64,000 bases of DNA from Mesorhizobium sp. 113-3-3. GTDB lineage: Bacteria; Pseudomonadota; Alphaproteobacteria; Rhizobiales; Rhizobiaceae. This document shows, one piece after another, positions 16,136-25,635 of the stretch; position 1 is the first letter of the stretch; every line of letters starts with the position of its first letter. A model generated the notes under the pieces. The model was not told the origin of the DNA. It saw only the letters and a program-made list of their open reading frames with translations, and did not search any database. The position numbers and the translations under genes were made by a program. Location of the stretch: positions 5,398,501 through 5,462,500 of the forward strand of contig NZ_AP023243.1 in the NCBI RefSeq assembly GCF_016756495.1, read 5' to 3'.

Positions 16136-17032
16136 ATGTGTGGAATTGTCGGACTGTTTTTGAAGGACAAGTCGCTGGAGCCGAAGCTCGGCGAGATGCT
16201 GTCGGAGATGCTGGTGTCACTCAGCGATCGCGGCCCCGACAGCGCTGGCATCGCCATTTATGGCGCGCCTTCCAAGAATGAAGCCAAAATCACCATTCAG
16301 TCGGCGAAACCCACGCGCGATTTTCGCGACCTCGATATCGAGCTTGCCAAGGCCATCGGCGCACCTGTGAGCATTGCGGTGAAGTCGACTCATGCCGTCG
16401 TCAGGACCGCGCCGGCCAAGATCGACGAAACCCGCGAGGCGATCCAGGCGTTGCGTCCCGACATCCGCATCATGGGCGCGGGCGACGTGGTCGAGATCTA
16501 CAAAGAAGTCGGCCTGCCGGAAGCGGTGGTCGATCGCTTCGATCTGCGCAAGATGACCGGCACGCATGGCATCGGCCACACCCGCATGGCGACGGAATCG
16601 GCGGTGACGACGATGGGCGCGCATCCCTTCTCGACCGGCGCCGACCAGTGCCTGGTGCACAATGGCTCGCTGTCGAACCACAACAATGTTCGCCGCGAGC
16701 TGATCCGCGAAGGCATGAAATTCGAGACCGAGAACGACACCGAGGTCGCAGCCGCCTACCTCTCCTCGCAGATGGCGCATGGCAAAAATCTCGGCGAGGC
16801 GCTGGAAGGCACGCTCTCCGACCTCGACGGCTTCTTCACCTTCGTCGTCGGCACCAAGAACGGTTTTGGCGTGGTGCGCGATCCGATCGCCTGCAAGCCC
16901 GCCGTGATGGCCGAGACCGACCAGTATGTCGCCTTCGGTTCGGAGTATCGCGCGCTGACCAAACTGCCCGGCATAGACAATGCGAGGGTCTGGGAACCGG
17001 AACCCGCAACCGTCTATTTCTGGGAGCATTGA
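16136..17032 (+). CDS. mgsA: N-methylglutamate synthase subunit A, class II glutamine amidotransferase-like
   Basis: MgsA forms N-methylglutamate synthase with MgsB and MgsC, exchanging the amide methylamine of gamma-glutamylmethylamide onto glutamate. This 298-residue subunit is an Ntn-hydrolase of the GATase II type. It begins MCGIVGLF, so Cys2 becomes the N-terminal nucleophile, and contains LSDRGPDSAGIAIYG, GIGHTRMATES, CLVHNGSLSNH and ENDTEVAAAYL. The ATG at 16136 has GGGAGG five bases upstream; an upstream in-frame extension would bury the catalytic Cys and is rejected. mgsB follows after 4 bases. Confidence 0.93.
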   Translation: MCGIVGLFLKDKSLEPKLGEMLSEMLVSLSDRGPDSAGIAIYGAPSKNEAKITIQSAKPTRDFRDLDIELAKAIGAPVSIAVKSTHAVVRTAPAKIDETREAIQALRPDIRIMGAGDVVEIYKEVGLPEAVVDRFDLRKMTGTHGIGHTRMATESAVTTMGAHPFSTGADQCLVHNGSLSNHNNVRRELIREGMKFETENDTEVAAAYLSSQMAHGKNLGEALEGTLSDLDGFFTFVVGTKNGFGVVRDPIACKPAVMAETDQYVAFGSEYRALTKLPGIDNARVWEPEPATVYFWEH

Positions 17033-17036
17033 GTTC

Positions 17037-17768
17037 ATGCCGGCAACCAAACTTTCCAAGGCGGCGACGCAGGACCAAGCCTCGCGGATCTTCGATCTCG
17101 ATGTGTCGTCGCTGCGCGAGCTTAACCAGGCGCTGCACAATCTGACGCCCGGTTCGAACGAAACGGCGTGGGAAGTGCTGCACCCGAAGGGCAGCCATTC
17201 GGTCGCCGTCGGCGTCGACCAGCCCGTAAGCATCGATGTGCGCGGCAGCGTCGGCTACTACTGCGGCGGCATGAATTCCGGCAGCACCATTACCGTGCAC
17301 GGTTCGGCCGGCCCTGGCGTCGGCGAGAACATGATGTCGGGCGCTATCATCGTCAAAGGCGACGCCAGCCAGTATGCCGGCGCCACCGGCAAGGGTGGCC
17401 TGCTGGTCATCGAGGGCAACGCCTCGTCGCGCTGCGGCATTTCGATGAAGGGCATCGACATCGTCGTGCACGGCAATATCGGCCACATGTCGGCCTTCAT
17501 GGCGCAGTCCGGCAACCTCGTGGTGCTGGGCAACGCCGGCGATGCGCTGGGCGATTCCATCTATGAAGCGCGGTTGTTCGTGCGCGGCAAGGTCGACAGC
17601 CTGGGTGCGGACTGCATCGCCAAGGAGATGCGGCCCGAGCATCTGGAATTGCTGCAGGGCCTGCTTGACCGCGCCGGCGTCACCGGCGTCAAGCCGTCGG
17701 AGTTCAAGCGCTACGGTTCGGCGCGCACGCTCTACAATTTCAATATCGACAACGCCGACGCGTATTGA
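17037..17768 (+). CDS. mgsB: N-methylglutamate synthase subunit B, GltB C-terminal-domain-like
   Basis: The 243-residue protein matches the beta-helix (GXGXG) domain found at the C-terminus of glutamate synthase and in GlxC. It has regularly spaced glycine repeats: GSVGYYCGGMNSGSTITVHG, GPGVGENMMSGAIIVKG, GATGKGGLLVIEG and NIGHMSAFMAQSGNLVVLG. It acts as a structural part of the N-methylglutamate synthase complex rather than a catalytic one. I start at ATG 17037 (MPATKLS), four bases after the mgsA stop with GGGAG upstream, not at the longer frame from 16980, which overlaps mgsA. It is followed after 6 bases by mgsC. Confidence 0.92.
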   Translation: MPATKLSKAATQDQASRIFDLDVSSLRELNQALHNLTPGSNETAWEVLHPKGSHSVAVGVDQPVSIDVRGSVGYYCGGMNSGSTITVHGSAGPGVGENMMSGAIIVKGDASQYAGATGKGGLLVIEGNASSRCGISMKGIDIVVHGNIGHMSAFMAQSGNLVVLGNAGDALGDSIYEARLFVRGKVDSLGADCIAKEMRPEHLELLQGLLDRAGVTGVKPSEFKRYGSARTLYNFNIDNADAY

Positions 17769-17774
17769 GGCAGC

Positions 17775-19103
17775 ATGACCTATCGCAACCCGCCGACGAC
17801 GCCGCGCAAATCCGCGACCTTCGACGACTACACGCTTTCCGAAATCCGCCGCGCCGCGGCGACCGGCATCTATGACATCAGGGGCGCCGGCGCCAAGCGC
17901 AAGCTGCCGCATTTCGACGACCTGCTGTTCCTCGGCGCCTCGATCTCGCGCTATCCGCTCGAGGGCTACCGCGAGCGCTGCGACACATCGGTGGTGCTCG
18001 GCTCGCGCCATGCCAAGAAGCCGATCGAGCTGAAGATCCCGATCACCATCGCCGGCATGAGCTTCGGTTCGCTGTCCGGCCCGGCCAAGGAAGCGCTCGG
18101 GCGCGGCGCGACGCTGTCGGGCACCTCGACCACGACGGGCGATGGCGGCATGACCGAGGAAGAGCGCGGCCATTCCAAGCAACTGGTCTACCAATATCTG
18201 CCCTCGCGCTACGGCATGAATTTGCGCGATCTGCGCCGCGCCGATGCCATCGAGGTGGTCGTCGGCCAAGGCGCCAAGCCCGGCGGCGGCGGCATGCTGC
18301 TTGGCCAGAAGATTTCCGACCGTGTCGCCGAGATGCGCACGCTGCCGAAAGGCATCGACCAGCGCTCCGCCTCGCGTCACCCCGACTGGACCGGCCCGGA
18401 CGATCTCGAGATCAAGATCCTCGAACTGCGCGAAATCACCGACTGGGAGAAGCCGATCTACGTCAAGGTCGGCGGCGCCCGTCCCTATTACGACACCGCG
18501 CTTGCGGTGAAGGCCGGCGCCGATGTCGTCGTCGTCGACGGCATGCAGGGCGGCACGGCGGCAACGCAGGAAGTGTTCATCGAGAATGTCGGCCAACCGA
18601 CGCTCGCCTGCATCCGCCCGGCGGTGCAGGCGCTGCAGGATCTCGGCATGCACCGCAAGGTGCAGCTGATCGTCTCGGGCGGCATCCGCAACGGCGCCGA
18701 TGTCGCAAAGGCGCTGGCCCTCGGTGTCGACGCGGTTTCCATCGGCACGGCCGCCCTCGTCGCTCTCGGCGACAACGATCCCCGCTGGGAGGCGGAGTAC
18801 AACGAGCTCGGCACAACGGCCGGCGCCTATGATGACTGGCATGAGGGTCGCGACCCCGCCGGCATCACCACGCAGGACCCGGAGTTGATGAAGCGGGTCG
18901 ACCCGATCGCTGCCGGACGGCGGCTGGCCAACTATCTCAAGGTGATGACGCTCGAGGCGCAGACGATTGCCCGCGCCTGCGGCAAGAACAGCCTGCACAA
19001 TCTCGAGCCCGAGGATCTCGTCGCGCTCACCATCGAAGCCGCCGCCATGGCCGGCGTGCCGCTCGCCGGCACCAACTGGATACCGGGGAAGAACGGCTTC
19101 TAA
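17775..19103 (+). CDS. mgsC: N-methylglutamate synthase subunit C, FMN-dependent glutamate synthase-like
   Basis: MgsC is the FMN and probably Fe-S barrel subunit, homologous to the central domain of glutamate synthase (GltB2) and to GlxD. The 442 residues include TIAGMSFGSLSGPAKEALGR, STTTGDGGMTEEER, GQGAKPGGGGMLLGQKIS, VKAGADVVVVDGMQGGTAAT, LIVSGGIRNGADVAKALALG and a Cys-containing end (ARACGKNSLHNL). Together with MgsA and MgsB it makes N-methylglutamate from glutamate and methylamine groups. It lies 6 bases after mgsB and 33 before gmaS, in one long plus-strand operon. Confidence 0.93.
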   Translation: MTYRNPPTTPRKSATFDDYTLSEIRRAAATGIYDIRGAGAKRKLPHFDDLLFLGASISRYPLEGYRERCDTSVVLGSRHAKKPIELKIPITIAGMSFGSLSGPAKEALGRGATLSGTSTTTGDGGMTEEERGHSKQLVYQYLPSRYGMNLRDLRRADAIEVVVGQGAKPGGGGMLLGQKISDRVAEMRTLPKGIDQRSASRHPDWTGPDDLEIKILELREITDWEKPIYVKVGGARPYYDTALAVKAGADVVVVDGMQGGTAATQEVFIENVGQPTLACIRPAVQALQDLGMHRKVQLIVSGGIRNGADVAKALALGVDAVSIGTAALVALGDNDPRWEAEYNELGTTAGAYDDWHEGRDPAGITTQDPELMKRVDPIAAGRRLANYLKVMTLEAQTIARACGKNSLHNLEPEDLVALTIEAAAMAGVPLAGTNWIPGKNGF

Positions 19104-19136
19104 GACAGCATCCAAAATACCAAGCGAGGAACTATA

Positions 19137-20444
19137 ATGGGGAACGATCTCGCCGCTTTCGCCAAAAAGAACGGCGTCAAATATTTCATGATTTCCTACA
19201 CCGACCTGTTCGGTGGCCAGCGTGCCAAGCTGGTGCCGGCGCAGGCAATCGCCGATATGCAGAAGGACGGCGCAGGCTTTGCCGGTTTCGCCACCTGGCT
19301 GGACCTGACGCCGGCGCATCCCGACATGCTGGCGGTGCCGGATCCGGACTCCGTCATCCAGTTGCCATGGAAGAAGGAGGTGGCCTGGGTCGCCGCCAAC
19401 TGTGTCATGGACGACAAGGAAGTCGACCAGACGCCGCGCAACACGCTGCGGCGGCTGATCGCGGAGGCCGCCGGCGATGGCATGCATGTCAAGACCGGCG
19501 TCGAGGCCGAATTCTTCCTGATCTCGCCCGACGGCAGCGTCATCTCAGACCAATACGACACCGCCTCAAAGCCCTGCTACGACCAGCAGGCGGTGATGCG
19601 CCGCTACGACGTCATCGCCGAGATCTGCGACCACATGCTGGCGCTCGGCTGGGGCCCCTACCAGAACGACCATGAGGACGCCAACGGCCAGTTCGAGATG
19701 AACTGGGCCTTCGACGACGTGCTCGCCACCGCCGACAAGCACTCCTTCTTCAAGTTCATGGTCAAGTCGGTGGCGGAGAAGCATGGTCTGCGCGCCACCT
19801 TCATGCCGAAGCCGTTCCAGGGCCTGACCGGCAATGGCTGCCATGCCCATATCTCGGTATGGGACAAGGCAGGCAAGACCAACGTCTTCGCCGACAATTC
19901 GATGGAACTCGGCCTGTCGGCCAAGGGCAAGAATTTCCTCGGCGGCATCATGAAGCATGCCTCGGCCCTGGCCGCGATCACCAACCCGACGGTCAATTCC
20001 TACAAGCGCATCAACGCGCCGCGCACGATTTCGGGCGCCACCTGGGCGCCGAACACGGTGACATGGACCGGCAACAACCGCACCCATATGGTGCGTGTGC
20101 CCGGCCCCGGCCGCTTCGAACTGCGCCTGCCCGACGGCGCCGCAAACCCTTATCTCTTGCAGGCCGTGATCATTGCCGCCGGTCTCGACGGCATCCGCTC
20201 CAAGGCCGATCCCGGCAAGCGCTACGACATCGACATGTACCAGCACGGCCATACGGTGAAGGGCGCGCCGAAACTGCCGCTCAACCTGCTCGACGCGCTG
20301 CGCGAGTTCGACAAGGACAAATCGCTCAAGGCGGCGCTGGGTGAGGAATTCTCGTCGGCCTACCTAAAGCTGAAGCACCAGGAATGGAATTCCTATGCTT
20401 CGCACTTCACGCAATGGGAGCGCGACCACACGCTGGACATCTGA
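19137..20444 (+). CDS. gmaS: Gamma-glutamylmethylamide synthetase (glutamine synthetase family)
   Basis: GmaS ligates methylamine to glutamate with ATP, giving gamma-glutamylmethylamide. The 435-residue protein has glutamine-synthetase motifs in order: KTGVEAEFFLI (metal-binding Glu), NDHEDANGQFEMNW, FMPKPFQGLTGNGCHAHISVW (ATP and metal site), NSYKRINAPRTISGATWAPN, and GRFELRLPDGAANPYL. The N-terminus FAKKNGVKYFMISYTDLFGG is typical of the GS type III/GlnT-like subgroup that includes GmaS. Between mgsC and mgdA the assignment as GmaS rather than a plain glutamine synthetase is strong. GAGGAA precedes the ATG. Confidence 0.93.
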   Translation: MGNDLAAFAKKNGVKYFMISYTDLFGGQRAKLVPAQAIADMQKDGAGFAGFATWLDLTPAHPDMLAVPDPDSVIQLPWKKEVAWVAANCVMDDKEVDQTPRNTLRRLIAEAAGDGMHVKTGVEAEFFLISPDGSVISDQYDTASKPCYDQQAVMRRYDVIAEICDHMLALGWGPYQNDHEDANGQFEMNWAFDDVLATADKHSFFKFMVKSVAEKHGLRATFMPKPFQGLTGNGCHAHISVWDKAGKTNVFADNSMELGLSAKGKNFLGGIMKHASALAAITNPTVNSYKRINAPRTISGATWAPNTVTWTGNNRTHMVRVPGPGRFELRLPDGAANPYLLQAVIIAAGLDGIRSKADPGKRYDIDMYQHGHTVKGAPKLPLNLLDALREFDKDKSLKAALGEEFSSAYLKLKHQEWNSYASHFTQWERDHTLDI

Positions 20445-20480
20445 TGTCCTGCGTGGGGCGAGCGACCTCGGAATGAACTG

Positions 20481-21734
20481 ATGAAATACTCGATCTTCTC
20501 GCTCGCCCGCGCTGCCCTTTCCGGCCACAAGAACTGGCAGCGCACCTGGCGCGACGCCACGCCGAAGGATCGCTACGATGTGGTGATCATCGGCGGCGGC
20601 GGCCATGGCCTGGCCACCGCCTGGTTCCTCGCCAGCGAATACGGCATCAAAAATGTCGCCGTGCTGGAAAAGGGCTGGATCGGCTCCGGCAATGCCGGCC
20701 GCAACACCACCATCATCCGCTCCAATTACGGCCTGCCCGGCAATACCGGCTTCTACGAATTGTCGATGAAGCTGTGGGAGCGGATGGAGCAGGACCTCAA
20801 CTACAATGCGATGGTCAGCCAGCGCGGCGTCATCAACCTCTACCATTCCGACGCGCAGCGCGACGCCTATGCGCGGCGCGGCAACACCATGCGCATCAAC
20901 GGCATCGATGCCGAACTGCTGGACCTCGCGGCGGTGAAGAAGATGATGCCGTTCCTGAATTACGACAATGCACGCTTTCCGGTGCAAGGCGGTCTGTTGC
21001 AGCGGCGCGGCGGCACGGCGCGGCACGATGCCGTTGTCTGGGGCTATGCCCATGCGGCGAGCGGGCTCGGCGTCGACATCATCCAGAATTGCGAGGTGAC
21101 CGGCTTTGTCAGGGACGCCAACGGCAAGGTGACCGGTGTCGAGACCTCGCGCGGCAGGATCGGCGCCGGCAAGGTCGGCATGGCGGTGGCCGGCTCTTCC
21201 TCGCGCGTCGCTGCCATGGCCGGCCTGCGCCTGCCGATCGAAAGCCATGTGCTGCAGGCCTTCGTCTCCGAGGCGATCAAGCCGCTGATCCCCGGCGTGA
21301 TGACCTTCGGCGCCGGGCATTTCTATGTCAGCCAGTCCGACAAGGGCGGGCTGGTCTTCGGCGGCGACATTGACGGCTACAATTCCTATGCCCAGCGCGG
21401 CAATCTGCCTGTCATGGAGGATGTCTGCGAGGGCGGCATGGCGCTGATGCCGATGATCGGCCGCGTGCGGCTTTTGCGCCAGTGGGGCGGCATCATGGAC
21501 ATGTCGATGGACGGTTCGCCGATCATCGACAAGACGCCGGTCGACGGGCTCTATCTCAATGCCGGCTGGTGCTATGGCGGCTTCAAGGCAACGCCGGGAT
21601 CCGGCTTCGTCTTTGCCCATCTGCTGGCCCGCGACACGCCGCATGAAGAGGCCGCACGGTTCCGCCTCGACCGCTTCCGGACCGGCGCCATGATCGACGA
21701 AAAGGGCCAAGGCGCCCAACCCAACCTGCACTGA
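20481..21734 (+). CDS. mgdA: N-methylglutamate dehydrogenase subunit A, sarcosine oxidase beta-like
   Basis: This 417-residue flavoprotein is like the beta subunit of heterotetrameric sarcosine oxidase and oxidises the N-methyl group of N-methylglutamate. It has the FAD motif VVIIGGGGHGLATAWFLA, followed by EKGWIGSGNAGRNTTIIRS, then GLRLPIESHVLQAFVSE and a C-terminal YGGFKATPGSGFVFAH. Gene order beta-delta-alpha-gamma (mgdABCD) matches the described N-methylglutamate dehydrogenase operons and also the sox operon. The presence of gmaS and mgsABC directly upstream argues for mgd over sarcosine oxidase. Confidence 0.9.
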   Translation: MKYSIFSLARAALSGHKNWQRTWRDATPKDRYDVVIIGGGGHGLATAWFLASEYGIKNVAVLEKGWIGSGNAGRNTTIIRSNYGLPGNTGFYELSMKLWERMEQDLNYNAMVSQRGVINLYHSDAQRDAYARRGNTMRINGIDAELLDLAAVKKMMPFLNYDNARFPVQGGLLQRRGGTARHDAVVWGYAHAASGLGVDIIQNCEVTGFVRDANGKVTGVETSRGRIGAGKVGMAVAGSSSRVAAMAGLRLPIESHVLQAFVSEAIKPLIPGVMTFGAGHFYVSQSDKGGLVFGGDIDGYNSYAQRGNLPVMEDVCEGGMALMPMIGRVRLLRQWGGIMDMSMDGSPIIDKTPVDGLYLNAGWCYGGFKATPGSGFVFAHLLARDTPHEEAARFRLDRFRTGAMIDEKGQGAQPNLH

Positions 21735-21750
21735 GGGCGGCCGGAAAACC

Positions 21751-22026
21751 ATGCGCATTGTCTGTCCCTTCTGCGGCGAGCGCGAACTCGGCGAGTTCAC
21801 CTATCTCGGCGACGCCAAACCGGTGCGGCCGGCGGCGGATGCCGGTGAGGATGCCGTCTACGACTATGTCTATCTGCGCGACAACATAGCCGGCGTGATG
21901 AGTGAGAACTGGTATCATGGCGGCGGCTGCCGGGCGTGGCTGAAGGTCACCCGCAACACGCTGACGCATGAGATTTCGGCGGTCGAACCGGCGGCCGGCG
22001 CCGGCGCGGCAAAGGTTGGTGCGTGA
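21751..22026 (+). CDS. mgdB: N-methylglutamate dehydrogenase subunit B, sarcosine oxidase delta-like
   Basis: This small 91-residue subunit has the zinc-binding pattern of the delta subunit: CPFCGERELGEF at residues 5-16, and later GGGCRAWLKVTRNTLTHEI. The delta subunit binds zinc and helps hold the alpha and beta subunits together. It starts 16 bases after mgdA and overlaps the mgdC start by 4 bases (ATGA), so it is translationally coupled. Its size is normal for the family. Confidence 0.9.
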   Translation: MRIVCPFCGERELGEFTYLGDAKPVRPAADAGEDAVYDYVYLRDNIAGVMSENWYHGGGCRAWLKVTRNTLTHEISAVEPAAGAGAAKVGA

Positions 22027-25007
22027 TGGCCGGCGCGCAGACGAACCGGCTGGACAAGGGCGGTCTCATCGACCGCACGGCGCCGCTGAATTTCCGCTTC
22101 GACGGCAAGAGCTTTTCCGGTTTCCAGGGCGACACGCTGGCGTCGGCGCTCGTCGCCAATGGCGTCAAGCTGGTCGGCCGCTCGTTCAAATATCATCGCC
22201 CGCGCGGCATCCTGACCGCTGGCTCGGAAGAGCCCAACGCGCTGGTCGAATTGCGCACCGGCGCCCGGCGTGAGCCGAACACCAAGGCGACGACAGCGGA
22301 GCTTTATGAAGGGCTCGAGGCCGCCAGCCAGAACCGTTGGCCGTCGCTCGCCTTCGACGTGATGTCGGTCAACCAGCTGTTCGCGCCGATCTTCGTCGCC
22401 GGCTTCTACTACAAGACCTTCATGTGGCCGGCGAAGTTCTGGGAAGCGATCTACGAACCGGCGATCCGCCGCGCCGCAGGTCTTGGCCGCGCTTCAGGCG
22501 TTGCCGATCCCGACCACTACGACAAGGCCTGGGCGCATTGCGATGTGCTGATCGCCGGCTCCGGTCCGGCCGGTCTGGCGGCAGCATTGGCCGCCGGCCG
22601 CAGGGGCGCCCGCGTCATTGTCTGCGAGGAAGATTTCACGCTTGGCGGCCGCCTGCTGTCGGATGGCGGCACGGTCGATGGCTTGCCGGCCGCCGAATGG
22701 TTGTCGCGGACATTGACTGAGCTGACGGCAATGCCCGATGTCCGCATCATGACCCGCACGACGCTGTTCGGCGTCTATGACGGCGGCACCTATGGCGCGC
22801 TGGAGCGGGTCAACGACCACCTGCCCTCGCCGCCCGAGCACCAGGTGCGCCAGCGGCTGTGGCGGATCGTGGCCAGGCGCTGCGTGGTCGCGGCCGGCGC
22901 GCTCGAGCGGCCGATTGTCTTTGCCGGCAACGACACGCCCGGCGTGATGATGGCCTCGGCGATGCGGACCTATGTCGCGCGCTATGCCGCCGCTCCGGCA
23001 AAACGCATCGCGCTGTTCACCAACAATGAGGATGGCTGGCGCACGGTCGAAACCGCACTCGGCGCCGGACTGCAGATCGCCGCGGTGATCGACGCGCGGC
23101 CGGACGTTTCGCCGGCACATCGCTCGCTGGCGTCCAAGAACGGCTTCACGGTGCTGCATGGCTCCGTTAGCGGCGTCGACGGCGGCAAGGACGGTATCAG
23201 GAAAATCGCGGTGTCGCTCACCGGCGGCGCGCGCGCCGAAGTGGAGGCCGACGGGCTTGCCGTTTCCGGCGGCTGGAATCCGGCGGTCGGGCTCACCTCC
23301 TATCATCGCGGCCGGCCGAAATGGCGCGACGACATCGCCGCCTTCGTGCCCGACGGCGCGCCTCCCGGCATGGTCGCGGCGGGTGCGGCGAATGGAGCCT
23401 TCGGCCTCGGCGCCTGCCTGGCCGAGGGCTTCGCAGCCGGTGCGGCAGCCGCGCGGGATGTCGGGCGCAACGGCACGGTCGGCTCAGCGCCGGTCGCCGA
23501 TGACGAGGCTTTCTCGCTCAACCCGCTCTGGCACGTCGCCGGCAAGGGCAAGGCCTTTGTCGACTACCAGCACGATGTCACCGCCTCCGACATCGAACTT
23601 GCACAGCGCGAAGGTTTTGAATCGGTCGAGCATCTGAAGCGTTACACCACGCTCGGCATGGCGACCGACCAGGGCAAGACGTCGAATGTCGCCGGCCTCG
23701 CCATCATGGCGGCCGTAACCGGGAAATCCATTCCCGAGACCGGCACGACGATCTACCGGCCACCTTACGTGCCCGTCGCCATCGGTACCTTTGCCGGCCA
23801 TCATCGCGACGAGACGTTCCATGCGACGCGGCTGACGCCCTCGCATCATTGGGCCGCCGAACAGGGCGCGATCTTCGTCGACACCGGACTCTGGAAACGC
23901 GCGCAGTGGTACCCCCGCGCGGGCGAGAAGGACTGGCTGGAATCGGTGACGCGCGAAGTCAAGGCCGTGAGAAGCGGTGTCGGCTTCTGCGATGTCTCGA
24001 CGCTCGGCAAGATCGACGTGCATGGCCCGGATGCCGGCGCCTTCCTCGACCGCGTCTATATCAACACCTTCTCCAACCTTGCCGTCGGCAAGGCCCGCTA
24101 CGGGCTGATGCTGCGCGAGGACGGCATCGTCTATGATGACGGCACGACGTCGCGGCTGGCCGAGGACCACTATTTCCTGACCACCACCACGGCCAAGGCC
24201 GGACTGGTGATGCAGCATCTCGAATTCTGCCGGCAGGTGCTGTTTCCCGAGCTCGACGTGCAGCTGACCTCGGTCTCCGACCAGTGGGCGCAATTCTCGA
24301 TCGCTGGCCCCAAGACCCGCGATCTGCTGAAGGAGATCGTCGATCCGGCGGAGGACCTTTCCAACGACGGGTTTCCGTTCATGGGCGCGCGCGAAGTCGC
24401 CTTGCGCGGCGGCATCAGGGCGCGGCTGTTCCGCATCTCCTTCTCCGGCGAGATGGCATTCGAGATTTCCGTGCCGGCACGCCATGGCGAGGCGATGGCG
24501 CGCAATCTGATGCTGGCCGGCGCGCCGTTCGGCGTCACGCCTTACGGCACCGAAGCGCTCGGCGTGATGCGCATTGAAAAGGGCCATATCGCCGGACCGG
24601 AATTGAGCGGCACGACGACGGCCGCCGATCTCGGCCTCGGCAAGATGATGTCGACCAAGAAAGACTTCATCGGCCGCGTCATGGCCGGCCGTGAGGCGCT
24701 GGTGGCGCCGAACCGGCAGGTCGTGGTCGGCGTCAAGCCGACGGACAGAGTGCGCCGCCTGCGCTCGGGCGCGCACATTATACCGAAAGGGCAGACACCC
24801 GGGCCAGGCAACGACCAGGGCTATGTCACCTCGGTCTGCTTCTCGCCGACAGCGGACCAGTGGATCGGGCTGGCGCTGGTCGAGCGCGGCCGCGAACGCA
24901 TCGGTGAGATCGTCCATGCGCATGACCCGATACGCGGCGAGGATTATGACGTCGAACTCTGCAATCCCGTCTTCTACGATCCGGATGGGGGGCGCCAGCG
25001 TGGCTGA
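22023..25007 (+). CDS. mgdC: N-methylglutamate dehydrogenase subunit C, sarcosine oxidase alpha-like
   Basis: The 994-residue alpha subunit has four parts. An N-terminal 2Fe-2S-like fold (about 15-90) holds SFKYHRPRGILTAGSEEPNA. A dinucleotide-binding domain starts at about 175 with DVLIAGSGPAGLAAALAAGR. A middle region carries VSGGWNPAVGLTSY. A C-terminal GcvT-like folate domain (about 610-990) includes GVGFCDVSTLGKIDVHGPD and RISFSGEMAFEISVP. It would transfer the methyl-derived carbon to tetrahydrofolate as 5,10-methylene-THF. Length is normal for the SoxA/MgdC family. Its end overlaps the start of mgdD. Confidence 0.92.
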   Translation: MMAGAQTNRLDKGGLIDRTAPLNFRFDGKSFSGFQGDTLASALVANGVKLVGRSFKYHRPRGILTAGSEEPNALVELRTGARREPNTKATTAELYEGLEAASQNRWPSLAFDVMSVNQLFAPIFVAGFYYKTFMWPAKFWEAIYEPAIRRAAGLGRASGVADPDHYDKAWAHCDVLIAGSGPAGLAAALAAGRRGARVIVCEEDFTLGGRLLSDGGTVDGLPAAEWLSRTLTELTAMPDVRIMTRTTLFGVYDGGTYGALERVNDHLPSPPEHQVRQRLWRIVARRCVVAAGALERPIVFAGNDTPGVMMASAMRTYVARYAAAPAKRIALFTNNEDGWRTVETALGAGLQIAAVIDARPDVSPAHRSLASKNGFTVLHGSVSGVDGGKDGIRKIAVSLTGGARAEVEADGLAVSGGWNPAVGLTSYHRGRPKWRDDIAAFVPDGAPPGMVAAGAANGAFGLGACLAEGFAAGAAAARDVGRNGTVGSAPVADDEAFSLNPLWHVAGKGKAFVDYQHDVTASDIELAQREGFESVEHLKRYTTLGMATDQGKTSNVAGLAIMAAVTGKSIPETGTTIYRPPYVPVAIGTFAGHHRDETFHATRLTPSHHWAAEQGAIFVDTGLWKRAQWYPRAGEKDWLESVTREVKAVRSGVGFCDVSTLGKIDVHGPDAGAFLDRVYINTFSNLAVGKARYGLMLREDGIVYDDGTTSRLAEDHYFLTTTTAKAGLVMQHLEFCRQVLFPELDVQLTSVSDQWAQFSIAGPKTRDLLKEIVDPAEDLSNDGFPFMGAREVALRGGIRARLFRISFSGEMAFEISVPARHGEAMARNLMLAGAPFGVTPYGTEALGVMRIEKGHIAGPELSGTTTAADLGLGKMMSTKKDFIGRVMAGREALVAPNRQVVVGVKPTDRVRRLRSGAHIIPKGQTPGPGNDQGYVTSVCFSPTADQWIGLALVERGRERIGEIVHAHDPIRGEDYDVELCNPVFYDPDGGRQRG

Positions 25008-25623
25008 GTTTTTCTGGGACGTTCGCAGCCCGCTCGATCGCTCGCTTGTCGCCGGGTCTTATGGCGCGGCTGGTGAAGCCGGCGTGGCGCTGACTGAGAT
25101 CCGCAATTTTGAGTTGGTGCAAGTGATGGCGCGGCGCGGCAAGGCGGCGGAGCTGGCCACGGCTGCGATGGGCCGGTTCGGCGTTGCGCCTCCAGAAACG
25201 CCGAAGGCGGTGCAGACTTCCGGTGCCGCGCTGATCTGGTCGGGACCGGATCAATTTTTTGTCCTGTCGAAGGGTGGCAAGCACTTGATTGGGGCGCTTG
25301 CTCCTTCCTTTGCCGGTTCGGCTTCGCTCTCCGACCAGTCGCATGCGCGGGTGCTGATCAGCGTTTCCGGCGTCAAGGCGCGGGCGATGTTGGCCAAGCT
25401 GTCGTCGATCGATCTGTATGCCGATGTGTTCGCGATTGGCGCGGCTGCCGCGACCTCGATGGATCACACCAGCGTCACGCTGTGGCGGAGCGCTGATCGA
25501 GATGGATTGGCCGTGTTCAACGTTCTGGTGTTCGCGACTTTTGCGGAGAGCCTTTGGCATACGATGCTGGATTCGGCGGCGGAGTATGGTGTGGCGATCA
25601 GCCATTCAGAGAATTTCGCGTAG
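24985..25623 (+). CDS. mgdD: N-methylglutamate dehydrogenase subunit D, sarcosine oxidase gamma-like
   Basis: This is the 212-residue gamma subunit (SoxG-like), the least conserved part of the complex. It begins near AEFFWDVRSPLDRSL and contains QVMARRGKAAELATAAMG, ALIWSGPDQFFVLSKGG and ARVLISVSGVKARAMLAKLS, then TSVTLWRSADRDGLAVFN at the end. Two starts are possible: ATG 24985 (MGGASVAEFF) and GTG 25000 (first residues AEFFWD); both overlap the mgdC end, and GGGGGG just before 25000 could serve as the ribosome site. I list the ATG. It closes the plus-strand mgs-gmaS-mgd operon; a palindromic repeat follows 12 bases later. Confidence 0.87.
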   Translation: MGGASVAEFFWDVRSPLDRSLVAGSYGAAGEAGVALTEIRNFELVQVMARRGKAAELATAAMGRFGVAPPETPKAVQTSGAALIWSGPDQFFVLSKGGKHLIGALAPSFAGSASLSDQSHARVLISVSGVKARAMLAKLSSIDLYADVFAIGAAAATSMDHTSVTLWRSADRDGLAVFNVLVFATFAESLWHTMLDSAAEYGVAISHSENFA

Positions 25624-25635
25624 CGCTTGTGAGCG

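Noticed and set aside
16836..19487. 883-residue open frame on the minus strand
   Set aside because: It is antisense to mgsA-C and gmaS and has Arg/His/Asp-rich composition with no domain.
20481..25623. Sarcosine oxidase soxBDAG
   Set aside because: Sequence type is the same, but gmaS and mgsABC in the same run make N-methylglutamate dehydrogenase the better reading. glyA or purU, usual sox partners, are absent.
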